DNA of 64,000 nucleotides from Prevotella aff. ruminicola Tc2-24. Its GTDB lineage: Bacteria > Bacteroidota > Bacteroidia > Bacteroidales > Bacteroidaceae. The notes beneath the pieces are model-generated. The model saw nothing but the letters and a program-made list of their open reading frames with translations. It did not search any database and was not told where the DNA came from. Where the stretch lies: contig NZ_FOIQ01000001.1 of assembly GCF_900110895.1 (NCBI RefSeq), positions 944,585-1,008,584 of the forward strand, read 5' to 3'. This document shows positions 22,559 through 32,620 of the stretch, one piece after another. Positions within the stretch are counted from its first letter, which is position 1. Each line of letters opens with the position of its first letter. Both the position numbers and the translations under genes were made by a program.

Positions 22559-25500
22559 ATGAAGAAGACTCTTAAGTGGTTCGGGATAGCGGTAATCACT
22601 CCCCTTCTACTGTTCATCATACTCGCCGTATTGCTCTATCTGCCGCCAGTACAGAACTGGGCGGTGAAGAAAGCGGCAGCCATCGCCTCGGAGAAGACAG
22701 GCATGGAGATCACCATAGACCATGTCCGTCTGGCCTTTCCGCTCGACCTTGGTATCGACGGATTCCGTGCCATCAAGCAGAACGACTCACTGCCACAGGT
22801 GAGAGACACCATTGCCGACGTGCGCAGGTTGGTGGTCGACATCCGTCTCCTGCCGTTGCTGAAGAAACAGGTGATCATCAAGGAGCTGGCGTTCCAGCAG
22901 GCTAAGATCAACACCAACGGCTTTATCAGCGACCTGCGTGTCAAGGGCGAGCTCGACGAACTGCGACTGTCGTCGAAGGGCATCGACCTCAATAAGGAGA
23001 CGGCAGAGATCAACGGTGCCCGTCTGTCGGGTGCACGCCTCGACATCGCCCTAAGCGACACGGCAGCCGTAGACACCACAGAGTCGGCCATGAAATGGAT
23101 TATCAACGCCGACTCCATCTGTGCCTCACACAGCGACCTGACGATCCACATGCCTGGCGACACGCTGAATATGGGTATCACCCTCGGCCAGGCCGTCGCC
23201 CGTCAGGCCGACATCGACCTGGGACGCGGCATCTACCGTGTGGGCAGTCTCAGTTGGCACGAAGGCCGTCTCACCTACGACGACCGTTACCAGCCAGAGG
23301 TCAAGGGGCTCGACTACAACCACATCGACATGAGTCATCTCGCACTCGACATCGACTCCATCAGTTACTCACCAGAGGGCACCTCACTGCTGATCCGTCA
23401 TGCCGCCATGAAAGAGAAGAGCGGACTGGAGATCACGGCAGCCACGGGTGGTGTGCGCCTGGATCCCACCTTCAGCAACATCCGTCTGCAGGGCATGACG
23501 ATGCGCACACCCGACTCTGACATCTTCGCGGAGGCCGACGTCGACTTCAACGTGGCCGACATCCAGAACCCGGGGAAGATGCATCTCCGTCTGAACGGTC
23601 AGCTGGGGAAACAGGACATCATGCGTTTCCTGGGTGACATGCCGCAGAAATTCGTGGAACGGTATCCCAACCACCCACTCGTCGTCAAGGGATCGGTAGA
23701 CGGGAACATGCAGCAGATGACCTTCACAGGACTGGACATCTCACTGCCCACCGCGCTCCACCTCACCCTCAACGGCAAGGCAGAGAACCTGACGGACATG
23801 AGCCGGCTGAAGGCCGACCTCCGTCTGAACGCCCAAGCACAGGACCTCAATTTCGTCACAACGCTGGTTGACCCCAAGCTGTCGGGCAACTACCGCATAC
23901 CTTATGGCATCACGCTCGACGGCACACTGAAGGCCGACGGCACACGATACACCACCGACCTCGTGGCGCGTGAGGGTAAAGGGAGCGTGAGCATGAAGGG
24001 ATCGGCACAGATCCCGCTCAACAAGAAAGGCGAGATGGCGGTCGACCTGATGAGCTACGATGCCCAGATCAGCATCAACAGTCTGAACGTGCACCATTTC
24101 ATGCCCAAGGACTCCATCTATACAGTATCCGCCGACATCAAGGCGAAGGGCTACGGCACCGACTTCCTGTCCAGTCGCAGTCGTCTGACAGCCAGCACCA
24201 CCGTGCGCCAGATACAATACGGCAGTTGGAACCTGAAGAACCTCTCTGCCCAGGCTCATCTGCAGAACGGCCGAGGACGGGTGACCGTCACTGGTCATAA
24301 CGAGCTCTTCGACGGCACGGTAGGCATCGACGCCCTGCTCAGCACCAAGAAGTTCGACGGCACAGTGAGCGCCGACCTGGCCAAGGCCGATCTCTTCCGC
24401 ATGCGTCTCATGGACAAGCCACTCACCATCGGCATGTGCGGGCATCTGGACATCACATCGGACATGAAGGAGACGCATCACGTGAACGGCCTCATCAGCG
24501 AGCTTTATATCCAAGACGACAAGAAGACCTACCGTCCAGAGGATGTGGGACTGCTGGTGAGCACCACAACAGACACGACTTATGTACGGGCACAGAGCGG
24601 CGATCTCATCGTGAAGCTCGATGCCAAAGGCGGCTACGAGCGACTGCTCAGACAGATGACCACCCTCGCCGACTCCGTCATGGCGCAATACAACCAGAAG
24701 GTCATCGACCAACAAGCCATCAAACGGCTACTGCCCACCATGAAACTCCATGTGGAGAGCAAGCGCGACAATCCTATTGTCAATCTGCTGAACATCAACA
24801 ATATCGACTTCAAGGAGCTGTGCGTTGACATGGCCAGCTCGCCCGAGACGGGCATCAACGGCAAGAGCCACCTCTACTCGCTCAACTACGACAGTATCCG
24901 CATCGACACCATCCGCCTGGACCTCACACAGAAAGGCGACAAGCTGACCTATCAGGGACAGATAAGTAACAACCGCCGGAACCCACAGTTCGTGTTCAAT
25001 GCCCTTATCGACGGACACGTCCATGAGCACGGTGCCCTGGCAGGTGTACGCTACTACGACGACCACGGCAAGCTGGGCGTACGAATCGGTGCTACGGCAG
25101 AGATGGAGGATGGCGGTATCCGCTTCAAACTGCTGCCCGAACGACCGACACTCGGCTATAAGGAGTTCAACCTGAACGAGGACAATTTCATCTTCCTGGG
25201 CAGCGACAAGAAGATACAGGCGAAGGTCGACCTGATAGCCGACGACAAGACGGGTCTGAAGCTCTACACGGCAAACCAGGACGCATCGATGCTGCAAGAC
25301 CTGACACTCTCGGTGAACCGTCTCGACCTGGGCGAGATATCCTCGGTGGTGCCCTATCTGCCGAAGGTCACAGGTAAGCTACATGGCGACTATCATATCC
25401 TGATAGACCAACAAGAGCATATCTCCGTGGTTTCCGACATGGCCGTCTACGACATGACCTACGAGGGCTCGCCCATCGGAAACATCAGCACCGAACTGGT

Positions 25501-27343
25501 GTATCTGATGAAGGAAGACGACACCCATGCCGTCGAGGCCCGTCTGATGCTCGACGATGAGGAGTTCGGCTTACTCAGCGGTATCTACCAGGCACCCACG
25601 ACAGGCGACGACGGCAAGATCGACGCCACCTTCACGATGACCCGTATGCCACTCTCCCTGGCCAACGGTTTCGTGCCCGACCAGCTGGTGGGTCTTGAGG
25701 GCTACGGCGAGGGCACGCTGACCATCAAAGGTACCACCACCCATCCCGACGTAAACGGTGAGGTGTATGTCGACGAGGCCTATCTCGTCAGCATCCCCTA
25801 CGGTATCCGCATGCGCTTCGACAACGACCCTGTACGCATCGTGGGCAGCCATCTGCTGTTGGAGAACTTCGGTCTCTATGCCTATAATGACGAGCCGCTG
25901 AACCTGATGGGCGACATCGACTTCTCGGATACCGAGCACATCGCCATGGACATGAGGATGCAGGCACGCAACCTGCTGCTGATCAACGCACGGCAAGAGG
26001 CGAAGTCGATTGCCTATGGCAAGGCATTCGTCAATTTCTACGCCCGGATGCAGGGACCATTGGAGGAGTTGAGCATGCGTGGACGACTCGACGTGCTCGG
26101 CACCACCGACCTCACCTATATGCTACTCGACTCACCGCTCTCAACAGATAACCGCATGGACGAGCTGGTGAAGTTCACAGACTTCTCAGACACGACGCAG
26201 GTTGTCGTCACGCGGCCTGTGCCCACGGGCCTGAATGCCGACCTGAACATCAACGTGTCGCAGGGCGCTCATATCGTCTGTAACCTGAACACGGAACAGA
26301 CCAACTACGTCGACCTGATGGGAGGCGGAGACCTGCGCATGAGATACAATGCCGAGGGTATCAACCTCACAGGTCGCTACACCCTGGCGAGCGGAGAGAT
26401 GAAATACTCACTGCCCATCATCCCACTGAAGACCTTCGCGATCAAGGACGGCAGTTATGTGGAGTTCACTGGCGACCCGATGAACCCCAGGCTGAACATC
26501 ACCGCCACCGAACGCACCAAGGCGACCGTCGGCAACGAGGGCGGACAGAGCCGCAGTGTGGCCTTCGACTGTGGTGTCGTCATCACCAAGACCCTTAACG
26601 ACATGGGACTGGAGTTCATCATCGACGCACCAGAGGATAACACCATCAGCAGCGAGCTCGCCACGATGTCGACGGAGGAACGCGGAAAGATCGCCGTGAC
26701 GATGCTCACTACAGGTATGTACCTGGCCGACGGTAATACGGGTAACTTCTCGATGAACTCGGCCCTGAGCTCGTTCCTGCAGAGCGAGATCAACAGCATC
26801 GCCGGATCGGCACTGAAGACGCTGGACCTCAGCGTGGGCATCGACAACTCGACGGACGCCTCTGGTGGTACACGTACCGACTACTCCTTTAAGTTCGCCA
26901 AGCGATTCATGAACAACCGTCTGAAGCTACAGATAGGCGGTAAGGTATCGACAGGATCGAGCGACGCCATGGGACAGAACCAGTCGTTCTTCGACAACGT
27001 GAGTATGGAATATCGTCTGAACCAGGATGCCACAAAGTATATCAAGCTGTTCTATAACCAGAACGTCTACGACTGGCTCGAGGGTTATACAGGTGAATAT
27101 GGTGGTGGTTTCATCTGGCGACGGAAACTGGATCATTTCAAGGACATCTTCCATTTCAAGAAGAAAGAGTCTTTGCCTACGCTGATGCGGCAACCAACCA
27201 GCAAGCGCGACAGTGTAAGGGTAAGGCCTTCGACAAATTCTTCCGCTGGGCCGTCTGTAGGCCCGTCCGCTGGCCCTTCGACAAGCTCAGGGACCGCGGC
27301 GGTTGCTGAGCCTGCCGAAGCAAAGAAAAAAAAGAAATTATGA
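22559..27343 (+). CDS. tamB: TamB/AsmA-like translocation and assembly protein
   Basis: This 1594-residue protein has one N-terminal membrane anchor (IAVITPLLLFIILAVLLYLP, residues ~9-28) and then a very long periplasmic region of repeated amphipathic beta strands, as expected for the TamB/AsmA bridge. The C-terminal DUF490-type region (from about residue 1150) includes the LPIIPLKTFAIKDGSYVEFT and VAFDCGVVITKTLND parts typical of TamB. It probably moves phospholipids or helps build outer-membrane proteins together with TamL, whose gene overlaps the stop codon (ATGA). The last ~35 residues are a Pro/Ser/Gly/Ala-rich tail ending in Lys, encoded in part by an interspersed palindromic repeat, and are unlike the rest of the protein. 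Confidence 0.92.
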   Translation: MKKTLKWFGIAVITPLLLFIILAVLLYLPPVQNWAVKKAAAIASEKTGMEITIDHVRLAFPLDLGIDGFRAIKQNDSLPQVRDTIADVRRLVVDIRLLPLLKKQVIIKELAFQQAKINTNGFISDLRVKGELDELRLSSKGIDLNKETAEINGARLSGARLDIALSDTAAVDTTESAMKWIINADSICASHSDLTIHMPGDTLNMGITLGQAVARQADIDLGRGIYRVGSLSWHEGRLTYDDRYQPEVKGLDYNHIDMSHLALDIDSISYSPEGTSLLIRHAAMKEKSGLEITAATGGVRLDPTFSNIRLQGMTMRTPDSDIFAEADVDFNVADIQNPGKMHLRLNGQLGKQDIMRFLGDMPQKFVERYPNHPLVVKGSVDGNMQQMTFTGLDISLPTALHLTLNGKAENLTDMSRLKADLRLNAQAQDLNFVTTLVDPKLSGNYRIPYGITLDGTLKADGTRYTTDLVAREGKGSVSMKGSAQIPLNKKGEMAVDLMSYDAQISINSLNVHHFMPKDSIYTVSADIKAKGYGTDFLSSRSRLTASTTVRQIQYGSWNLKNLSAQAHLQNGRGRVTVTGHNELFDGTVGIDALLSTKKFDGTVSADLAKADLFRMRLMDKPLTIGMCGHLDITSDMKETHHVNGLISELYIQDDKKTYRPEDVGLLVSTTTDTTYVRAQSGDLIVKLDAKGGYERLLRQMTTLADSVMAQYNQKVIDQQAIKRLLPTMKLHVESKRDNPIVNLLNINNIDFKELCVDMASSPETGINGKSHLYSLNYDSIRIDTIRLDLTQKGDKLTYQGQISNNRRNPQFVFNALIDGHVHEHGALAGVRYYDDHGKLGVRIGATAEMEDGGIRFKLLPERPTLGYKEFNLNEDNFIFLGSDKKIQAKVDLIADDKTGLKLYTANQDASMLQDLTLSVNRLDLGEISSVVPYLPKVTGKLHGDYHILIDQQEHISVVSDMAVYDMTYEGSPIGNISTELVYLMKEDDTHAVEARLMLDDEEFGLLSGIYQAPTTGDDGKIDATFTMTRMPLSLANGFVPDQLVGLEGYGEGTLTIKGTTTHPDVNGEVYVDEAYLVSIPYGIRMRFDNDPVRIVGSHLLLENFGLYAYNDEPLNLMGDIDFSDTEHIAMDMRMQARNLLLINARQEAKSIAYGKAFVNFYARMQGPLEELSMRGRLDVLGTTDLTYMLLDSPLSTDNRMDELVKFTDFSDTTQVVVTRPVPTGLNADLNINVSQGAHIVCNLNTEQTNYVDLMGGGDLRMRYNAEGINLTGRYTLASGEMKYSLPIIPLKTFAIKDGSYVEFTGDPMNPRLNITATERTKATVGNEGGQSRSVAFDCGVVITKTLNDMGLEFIIDAPEDNTISSELATMSTEERGKIAVTMLTTGMYLADGNTGNFSMNSALSSFLQSEINSIAGSALKTLDLSVGIDNSTDASGGTRTDYSFKFAKRFMNNRLKLQIGGKVSTGSSDAMGQNQSFFDNVSMEYRLNQDATKYIKLFYNQNVYDWLEGYTGEYGGGFIWRRKLDHFKDIFHFKKKESLPTLMRQPTSKRDSVRVRPSTNSSAGPSVGPSAGPSTSSGTAAVAEPAEAKKKKKL
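27274..27320. repeat. REP-like palindrome inside the tamB 3' end
   Basis: CTTCGACAAGCTCAGGGACC (within 27274-27295) and its near-complement GCTGAGCCTGCCGAAG (27305-27320) form a hairpin-type repeat. Same family as 63490-63594. Confidence 0.85.
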
Positions 27344-29721
27344 AAGTAGTCAGATATATCCCCCTTCTACTTCTGCTGGCATCCTGTTCGATGACCAAGA
27401 ACATCCCCGACGACGACCAGCTCTTCGTAGGCCTGACAAAGATTGTCTACGAGGATGAGAAAAACTATGCCGAGAAGAGCTACGACGACCACCTCACCAC
27501 CACGAAGGAAGAGGTAGAGGCCGCCCTGGCCACAGAGCCCAACGGCTCCCTGTTCGGCAGCAGCTATATCTCCATGCCCTGGTCGTGGCACCTGTGGGTC
27601 TACAATAAATTCTCAGGCAAGAAGTCGGGCTTTGCCAAATGGATGACGAAATCGTTCGGCAAGGCTCCCGTCCTGATGAGTCAGGTGAACCCCGCCCTGC
27701 GAGCCTCGGTAGCCAGTTCCGTTCTCCGCAACAACGGCTATTTCAGAGGACACGTGAGCTACGAGGCCGTACCAAGGAAGAACCCGAAGAAAAGCAAGAT
27801 CGGCTATACCGTCAGACTCGACTCCCTCTTTACGCTCGACTCGGTGGCGTACACGAATTTCCCCGCCGAGATACAAGCACTGATCGACTCCACCAGGGAG
27901 GAACGGCTCATCAACAGGGGCACACCACTGAGTGTGGCGGTCCTTGACGGAGAGCGTAACCGTATCAGTACCCTACTCAGGAACAACGGATACTATTACT
28001 TCAACCCCAGCTACACCTCGTACCTGGCCGACACGTTTGCTACCGCAGACAAGGCACAGCTGCGGCTCCAACTGGCCGACGGACTGGATGAGGCGGTGCT
28101 CCACAGATGGTATGTCGGCAAGATCGACGTGCTGTTCCGCAAGTCGATGCGCGAGACGCTCACTGACTCCATCAGTCGGCGGTTCCTGACCATCCATTTC
28201 AACGGGCGGCGCTCTCCTATCCGTCCCAGTGTGGTGTTACGCGACCTGCGCCTCCGTCCTCGTCAGGAGTTCAGCTATGACAGATACCAGGAGTCCGTTG
28301 GCAAGATCAACTCCACAGGTGTCTTCAGCAGCACGGATTTCCAGTTCACCCAGCGCCCAGGAACCGATACCCTCGACCTGCGGCTGAGTTGTGTCTTCGA
28401 CAAGCCCTACGACTTCTATATCGAGGGCAACGCCATCGGGCGCACCAGTGGCCGCTACGGTCCTGAGGCAAAGATCGGTCTCACGAAACGCAATGCCTTC
28501 CGTGCCGGCGAGAAACTCGACATCAACCTGCACGGTGCCTACGAATGGGAGCGTGGCGGCGGATCAGACATGAGCAGCTATCAATACGGTGCCGATGCGT
28601 CGATTGAGTTCCCGCGTATCATCGCCCCCTTCTACAACAGCGACAGGATACGTCGCAGTCAGCGCCCTGGTGGCAGTCGTACACCTGACGGTACCAGGCG
28701 TCGGCGTCACCGTTTCTATACCACACCTGTCACCTACGCCAAAATATCAACAGACATCGTGCGCCGTCCGAAATACTACAAGATGCACGTCGTGACAGGC
28801 GAATGGACCTACCGTTGGCAGCCATCGGCAAGCAGTCGGCACGAGCTGTCGCCACTGACGGTGAAGTACCAGTATATGAACAGTCATACGGAGAAGTTCG
28901 ACTCCATGATGCAGGTCAACCCCTACCTCATCGCCTCGATGTCGGACTATTTCATCCCGAAGATGCGATACTCGTACACCTATACCAGTCCGTCGTCCCT
29001 GCGTCACCCCATCCGCTGGGAGACCACCATCGAAGAGGCGGGCAACCTCGTCTCACTATGGGATATGGCGGGCGGTCACAGCTTTAACGAGAAGGGAAAG
29101 AGCTTCTTCAAGACGCCCTACTCACAGTTTGTCAAGCTAGAGACGGATCTGTCGAAGACCTGGAGCCTGAACACCACATCGCAACTGGTGGGACACGTGA
29201 ATGCCGGCGTGATCTATGCCTACGGCAACAGCGACTACACCCCCTTCAGTGAGAGTTTCTATGTAGGTGGAGCCAACAGCGTTCGCGCCTTCGGCGTACG
29301 AAGGATCGGACCAGGAGCCTTTGACGGCAGCGTGCTCTCGCGACAGGCCAGCTATCTTTTCCAGAATGGCGACATCAAGTTCGTAGCCAACCTGGAATAT
29401 CGCACAAGACTGTTCGGTGACCTGAACGGAGCCGTCTTCCTCGATGCAGGCAACGTGTGGAGCTTCGACGAGCTATGGGATGAGAACGACACCGACGGCG
29501 CACCTGTCGAGCATACGGCATTCAAGCCATCCAGGATGCTCGACGAGATGGCGCTGGGCACTGGCATCGGCCTGCGCTACGACCTGGGCTTCCTCGTCAT
29601 ACGTCTTGACTGGGGCTTGGCCCTGCACTGTCCGTACGACACGGGCAAGTCGGGATACTTCAACGTCAACCGCTTCAAAGATGCGCACACGCTGCACTTC
29701 GCCATCGGCTATCCTTTCTAA
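27340..29721 (+). CDS. tamL: TamL: lipoprotein BamA/TamA-family outer-membrane protein
   Basis: The 793-residue protein starts with a lipoprotein signal (LLLLLASC lipobox, Cys at ~16), then POTRA-like segments and a C-terminal 16-strand-type beta barrel with the BamA-family motifs YVGGANSVRAFGVRRIGPG and a terminal aromatic residue (YPF). Lipidated TamA homologues next to tamB are called TamL in Bacteroidota. The gene overlaps tamB by 4 nt (ATGA), so the two are translationally coupled and should act as one envelope-assembly complex. Lipid modification of a barrel protein is unusual outside this phylum. Confidence 0.93.
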   Translation: MKVVRYIPLLLLLASCSMTKNIPDDDQLFVGLTKIVYEDEKNYAEKSYDDHLTTTKEEVEAALATEPNGSLFGSSYISMPWSWHLWVYNKFSGKKSGFAKWMTKSFGKAPVLMSQVNPALRASVASSVLRNNGYFRGHVSYEAVPRKNPKKSKIGYTVRLDSLFTLDSVAYTNFPAEIQALIDSTREERLINRGTPLSVAVLDGERNRISTLLRNNGYYYFNPSYTSYLADTFATADKAQLRLQLADGLDEAVLHRWYVGKIDVLFRKSMRETLTDSISRRFLTIHFNGRRSPIRPSVVLRDLRLRPRQEFSYDRYQESVGKINSTGVFSSTDFQFTQRPGTDTLDLRLSCVFDKPYDFYIEGNAIGRTSGRYGPEAKIGLTKRNAFRAGEKLDINLHGAYEWERGGGSDMSSYQYGADASIEFPRIIAPFYNSDRIRRSQRPGGSRTPDGTRRRRHRFYTTPVTYAKISTDIVRRPKYYKMHVVTGEWTYRWQPSASSRHELSPLTVKYQYMNSHTEKFDSMMQVNPYLIASMSDYFIPKMRYSYTYTSPSSLRHPIRWETTIEEAGNLVSLWDMAGGHSFNEKGKSFFKTPYSQFVKLETDLSKTWSLNTTSQLVGHVNAGVIYAYGNSDYTPFSESFYVGGANSVRAFGVRRIGPGAFDGSVLSRQASYLFQNGDIKFVANLEYRTRLFGDLNGAVFLDAGNVWSFDELWDENDTDGAPVEHTAFKPSRMLDEMALGTGIGLRYDLGFLVIRLDWGLALHCPYDTGKSGYFNVNRFKDAHTLHFAIGYPF

Positions 29722-29798
29722 ACGACATATCTCACCCATTAACACGGAATGAATATAAAAAAGTACGAGAAAACCTGCGGAATCTGAGGCTTTTTTTG

Positions 29799-29806
29799 TA
29801 CCTTTG
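29799..29806 (+). promoter_or_regulatory. Promoter -7 box of the nucleotidyltransferase gene
   Basis: TACCTTTG followed by CAGAC; no clear TTTG at -33. About 50 nt of leader before the ATG at 29857. Confidence 0.6.
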
Positions 29807-29856
29807 CAGACAATTTAAAAACAAACACTAATTGTACTAATTGTAATATAGCGCTT

Positions 29857-30798
29857 ATGAAACCAACTCTTTTCCTGCTTGCAGCAGGTATGGGCAGCCG
29901 CTATGGCGGACTGAAACAGCTCGACGGACTGGGTCCTAACGGCGAAACCATCATGGACTACAGCATCTACGATGCCATTCAGGCCGGCTTCGGCAAAATC
30001 GTGTGGGTGATCCGCAAAGACTTTGAGGAGCAGTTCCGTACACAAATCCTCTCGAAATACGAAGGGAAAGTGAAGTGCGAGCTATGCTTCCAGGCACTCG
30101 ATGCACTTCCCGAGGGATTCTCTGTACCAGAAGGTCGTCAGAAGCCATGGGGTACCAACCATGCCGTGCTGATGGGCAAGGATGTGATCAAGGAACCATT
30201 CTGCGTCATCAACTGCGACGACTTCTACAATCGCGATGCCTTCATGGTCATCGGCAAGTATCTGAGCAGTCTGCCTGAGGGGGCAAGAAACCAGTATGCG
30301 ATGGTAGGCTTCCGCGTAGGAAATACGCTGTCAGAGAACGGTACTGTGGCACGTGGTGTCTGCTCAAAGAACGAGAAGAACCACCTGACGACGGTGGTGG
30401 AGCGTACAGAGATCGTACGCTGTGCCGAGGACGGCTCACAAGCAGGTGCTGCCGATCAGCCCATCCGTTATAAGGATGAGAACGGCAAATGGGTAGTCGT
30501 CGACGACAACACGCCTGTCTCCATGAACATGTGGGGCTTCACTCCCGACTATTTCGAGTATAGCGAGGCCTATTTCAAGGAGTTCCTCAGCGATCCGAAG
30601 AACATGACGAACCTGAAAGCCGAGTTCTTCATCCCTCTGATGGTCAACAAGCTCATCAATGAGAACACCGCCACCGTCGAGGTGCTCGACACCACCAGCA
30701 AGTGGTTCGGCGTGACCTATGCTGCCGACCGTGAGTCGACCGTGGCCCGTATCCAGCAGCTCGTCGACGAGGGTGTCTATCCCAATAAACTGTTTTAA
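29857..30798 (+). CDS. Sugar-phosphate nucleotidyltransferase
   Basis: This 313-residue protein begins with the nucleotidyltransferase motif LLAAGMGSRYGGLKQLDGLG (GxGxR with the following Lys), then PWGTNHAVL and FCVINCDDFYNRDAF, where CDDFY holds the metal-binding Asp. It therefore transfers a nucleotide to a sugar phosphate, making an NDP-sugar for glycan or surface polysaccharide synthesis. The C-terminal part lacks features that would identify the sugar. The DHH gene starts right after its stop (TAA then ATG), so the two are co-transcribed. Confidence 0.88.
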   Translation: MKPTLFLLAAGMGSRYGGLKQLDGLGPNGETIMDYSIYDAIQAGFGKIVWVIRKDFEEQFRTQILSKYEGKVKCELCFQALDALPEGFSVPEGRQKPWGTNHAVLMGKDVIKEPFCVINCDDFYNRDAFMVIGKYLSSLPEGARNQYAMVGFRVGNTLSENGTVARGVCSKNEKNHLTTVVERTEIVRCAEDGSQAGAADQPIRYKDENGKWVVVDDNTPVSMNMWGFTPDYFEYSEAYFKEFLSDPKNMTNLKAEFFIPLMVNKLINENTATVEVLDTTSKWFGVTYAADRESTVARIQQLVDEGVYPNKLF

Positions 30799-31839
30799 AT
30801 GAACATCAATATCATGAGCGAAGATCAGCTGGCTCAGTTGAGCCAGCTGATTTCCGACGCACAGAATATCATCATCACCTGTCACACCAGTCCCGACGGT
30901 GATGCCATCGGTTCTTCACTTGGCTGGGCAGAATACCTGCGCTCCCAAGGCAAGGAGCCTGTAGTCATCGTCCCTGACCAATATCCCGACTTCCTCCGAT
31001 GGCTCCCCAACACGGAAAAGATCATCCGCTACGACAAGCACACAGAGAAGGCCGACATGCTCTTTAAGATTGCCGACCTGATCTTCTGTCTGGACTACAA
31101 CACTCCCAGTCGAGTGGAAGAGATGCAGTCGGCACTGGTGGAATCGCCAGCCCAGCGCGTGCTCATCGACCACCATCCCAACCCCGACGTGCCTGCCGTG
31201 CTGACCCTCTCATGCCCTGAGGCATCAAGTACCAGTGAGCTGATCTTCAGTATCGTTTGGCAACTAGGAGGCTTCGAACAGCAGGACAAGCACTTCGCAA
31301 CCCCTGTCTACTGTGGTATGATGACCGATACAGGAGGGTTCACGTTCAATTCCACTCGGCCAGAGATATTCTTCATCATCTCACAACTTCTCACAAAAGG
31401 CATCAACAAAGACAAGATCTACCGTAACGTCTATAATAACTACAGCGAGGATCGTCTGCGACTGATGGGGTACGTGATGTACCAGAAACTCGTCACAGAC
31501 CCCGCGCGTCATGCCTCCTACTTCACCCTGACAAAGAAAGACATGCGCGACTTCCACTTCATCAAGGGCGATGCCGAAGGCATAGTCAACCTGCCCCTGC
31601 AGATCAAAGGACAGAAGCTCAGCGTCTCCTTGCGCGAAGACACGGAGAAGGAGAACGTCATCTGGGTGAGCCTGCGCTCCGTCGATGACTTCCCCTGCAA
31701 CAAGATGGCGGCAGAGTTCTTCAATGGCGGCGGGCACCTCAATGCCTCTGGTGGCCGTCTATACTGTTCGATGGCTGAAGCCGAGGCCATCGTCAAGAAA
31801 GCCTTCCTAGCCTACGAAGACCTGTTGAAAAAGAGTTAA
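30799..31839 (+). CDS. nrnA: DHH/DHHA1 phosphoesterase (NrnA-like nanoRNase/pAp phosphatase)
   Basis: The 346-residue protein has an N-terminal DHH domain (HTSPDGDAIGSSLGW, then DYN, then LIDHHPNPD) and a C-terminal DHHA1 domain ending in FFNGGGHLNASGG. This matches NrnA-type enzymes, which degrade oligoribonucleotides and 3'-phosphoadenosine 5'-phosphate using Mn2+. Start at 30799 directly follows the previous stop codon; a second in-frame ATG at 30814 is also possible. A terminator-like hairpin follows at 31866-31896. Confidence 0.93.
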   Translation: MNINIMSEDQLAQLSQLISDAQNIIITCHTSPDGDAIGSSLGWAEYLRSQGKEPVVIVPDQYPDFLRWLPNTEKIIRYDKHTEKADMLFKIADLIFCLDYNTPSRVEEMQSALVESPAQRVLIDHHPNPDVPAVLTLSCPEASSTSELIFSIVWQLGGFEQQDKHFATPVYCGMMTDTGGFTFNSTRPEIFFIISQLLTKGINKDKIYRNVYNNYSEDRLRLMGYVMYQKLVTDPARHASYFTLTKKDMRDFHFIKGDAEGIVNLPLQIKGQKLSVSLREDTEKENVIWVSLRSVDDFPCNKMAAEFFNGGGHLNASGGRLYCSMAEAEAIVKKAFLAYEDLLKKS

Positions 31840-31865
31840 GAGTCTGGAATAAAGCGTTAAGAGTT

Positions 31866-31896
31866 AAGAAAATTGCCTCTGTCTGTGCAATTTCTT
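31866..31896 (+). terminator. Terminator after nrnA
   Basis: AAGAAAATTGC/GCAATTTCTT arms around an about 10-nt loop, 26 nt after the stop; only a weak U tract. Confidence 0.6.
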
Positions 31897-31929
31897 CCGC
31901 CTTCATGCCACATTCTTAAATAAAATAAC

Positions 31930-31937
31930 TATTTTTG
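31930..31937 (+). promoter_or_regulatory. Promoter -7 box of the DUF4827 gene
   Basis: TATTTTTG followed by CATCG, 18 nt before the ATG at 31956. No clear -33 element. Confidence 0.55.
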
Positions 31938-31955
31938 CATCGTTAAAATAAAAAA

Positions 31956-32603
31956 ATGAAAAGAATCCTGTTCATACTGATTGCCGCTGCCGCAGTGTTT
32001 GCAAGTTGTAACGACTATGAGACCTACGGTGATAAGAAAGAGAAAGAGCGTAATGCTATTGCAAAATTCATTTCCGACTCTTCTATCGTAGTCATCTCCG
32101 AAGACCAGTTTAATCGGCAGGGGCAGACCACGGATCTGGCACGCAACGAATATGTAAAGTTCGACAAGAATGGTGTTTACATGCAGATCGTGCGTCAGGG
32201 TTGCGGAACGAAGTTACAGGATGGCGAAAAGACGAGACTTATATGCCGTTTCTCAGAATACAATCTGCTTGAGGACACCATCACCCTCTGCAACAACAAC
32301 AATGAGTTGTATTATTATGGCAAGTCGGTGGTGAAGATGCCGGACATCATGCAGATATCACGTACTGGCAGTTCCTTCACAGCCTCTTTTTTGAGTGGTA
32401 TCATGTACTCTGTATACAAAAGTGCCGCGGTGCCCTCTGGTTGGCTCGTGCCCCTTTCATACGTCAACGTAGGGCGCCCACAGTCGGCCGACGAAGAGTA
32501 CAGCATGGTACGTCTGATTGTACCTCACTCTCAGGGGCATGCCGATGCCTCCGGCAATGTGATACCGTACTTCTATGAGATCACATTCCAGCGAGAATCA
32601 TAA
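31956..32603 (+). CDS. DUF4827 lipoprotein
   Basis: This 215-residue protein has an SPII signal with lipobox FASC (Cys at ~18), followed by NDYETYGDKKEKE, acidic residues of a kind linked to surface export in Bacteroidota. It matches my memory of the DUF4827 family, an FKBP-like fold seen only in this phylum. The sequence gives no evidence for peptidyl-prolyl isomerase activity. It lies 17 nt upstream of the phosphohexomutase gene and is probably on the same transcript. Confidence 0.8.
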   Translation: MKRILFILIAAAAVFASCNDYETYGDKKEKERNAIAKFISDSSIVVISEDQFNRQGQTTDLARNEYVKFDKNGVYMQIVRQGCGTKLQDGEKTRLICRFSEYNLLEDTITLCNNNNELYYYGKSVVKMPDIMQISRTGSSFTASFLSGIMYSVYKSAAVPSGWLVPLSYVNVGRPQSADEEYSMVRLIVPHSQGHADASGNVIPYFYEITFQRES

Positions 32604-32620
32604 AGCACATTTTTAGTAAT

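Noticed and set aside
23741..24715. 324-residue open frame antisense to tamB
   Set aside because: Composition is a mirror of a beta-rich coding sequence; no domain, start signal or promoter supports it.
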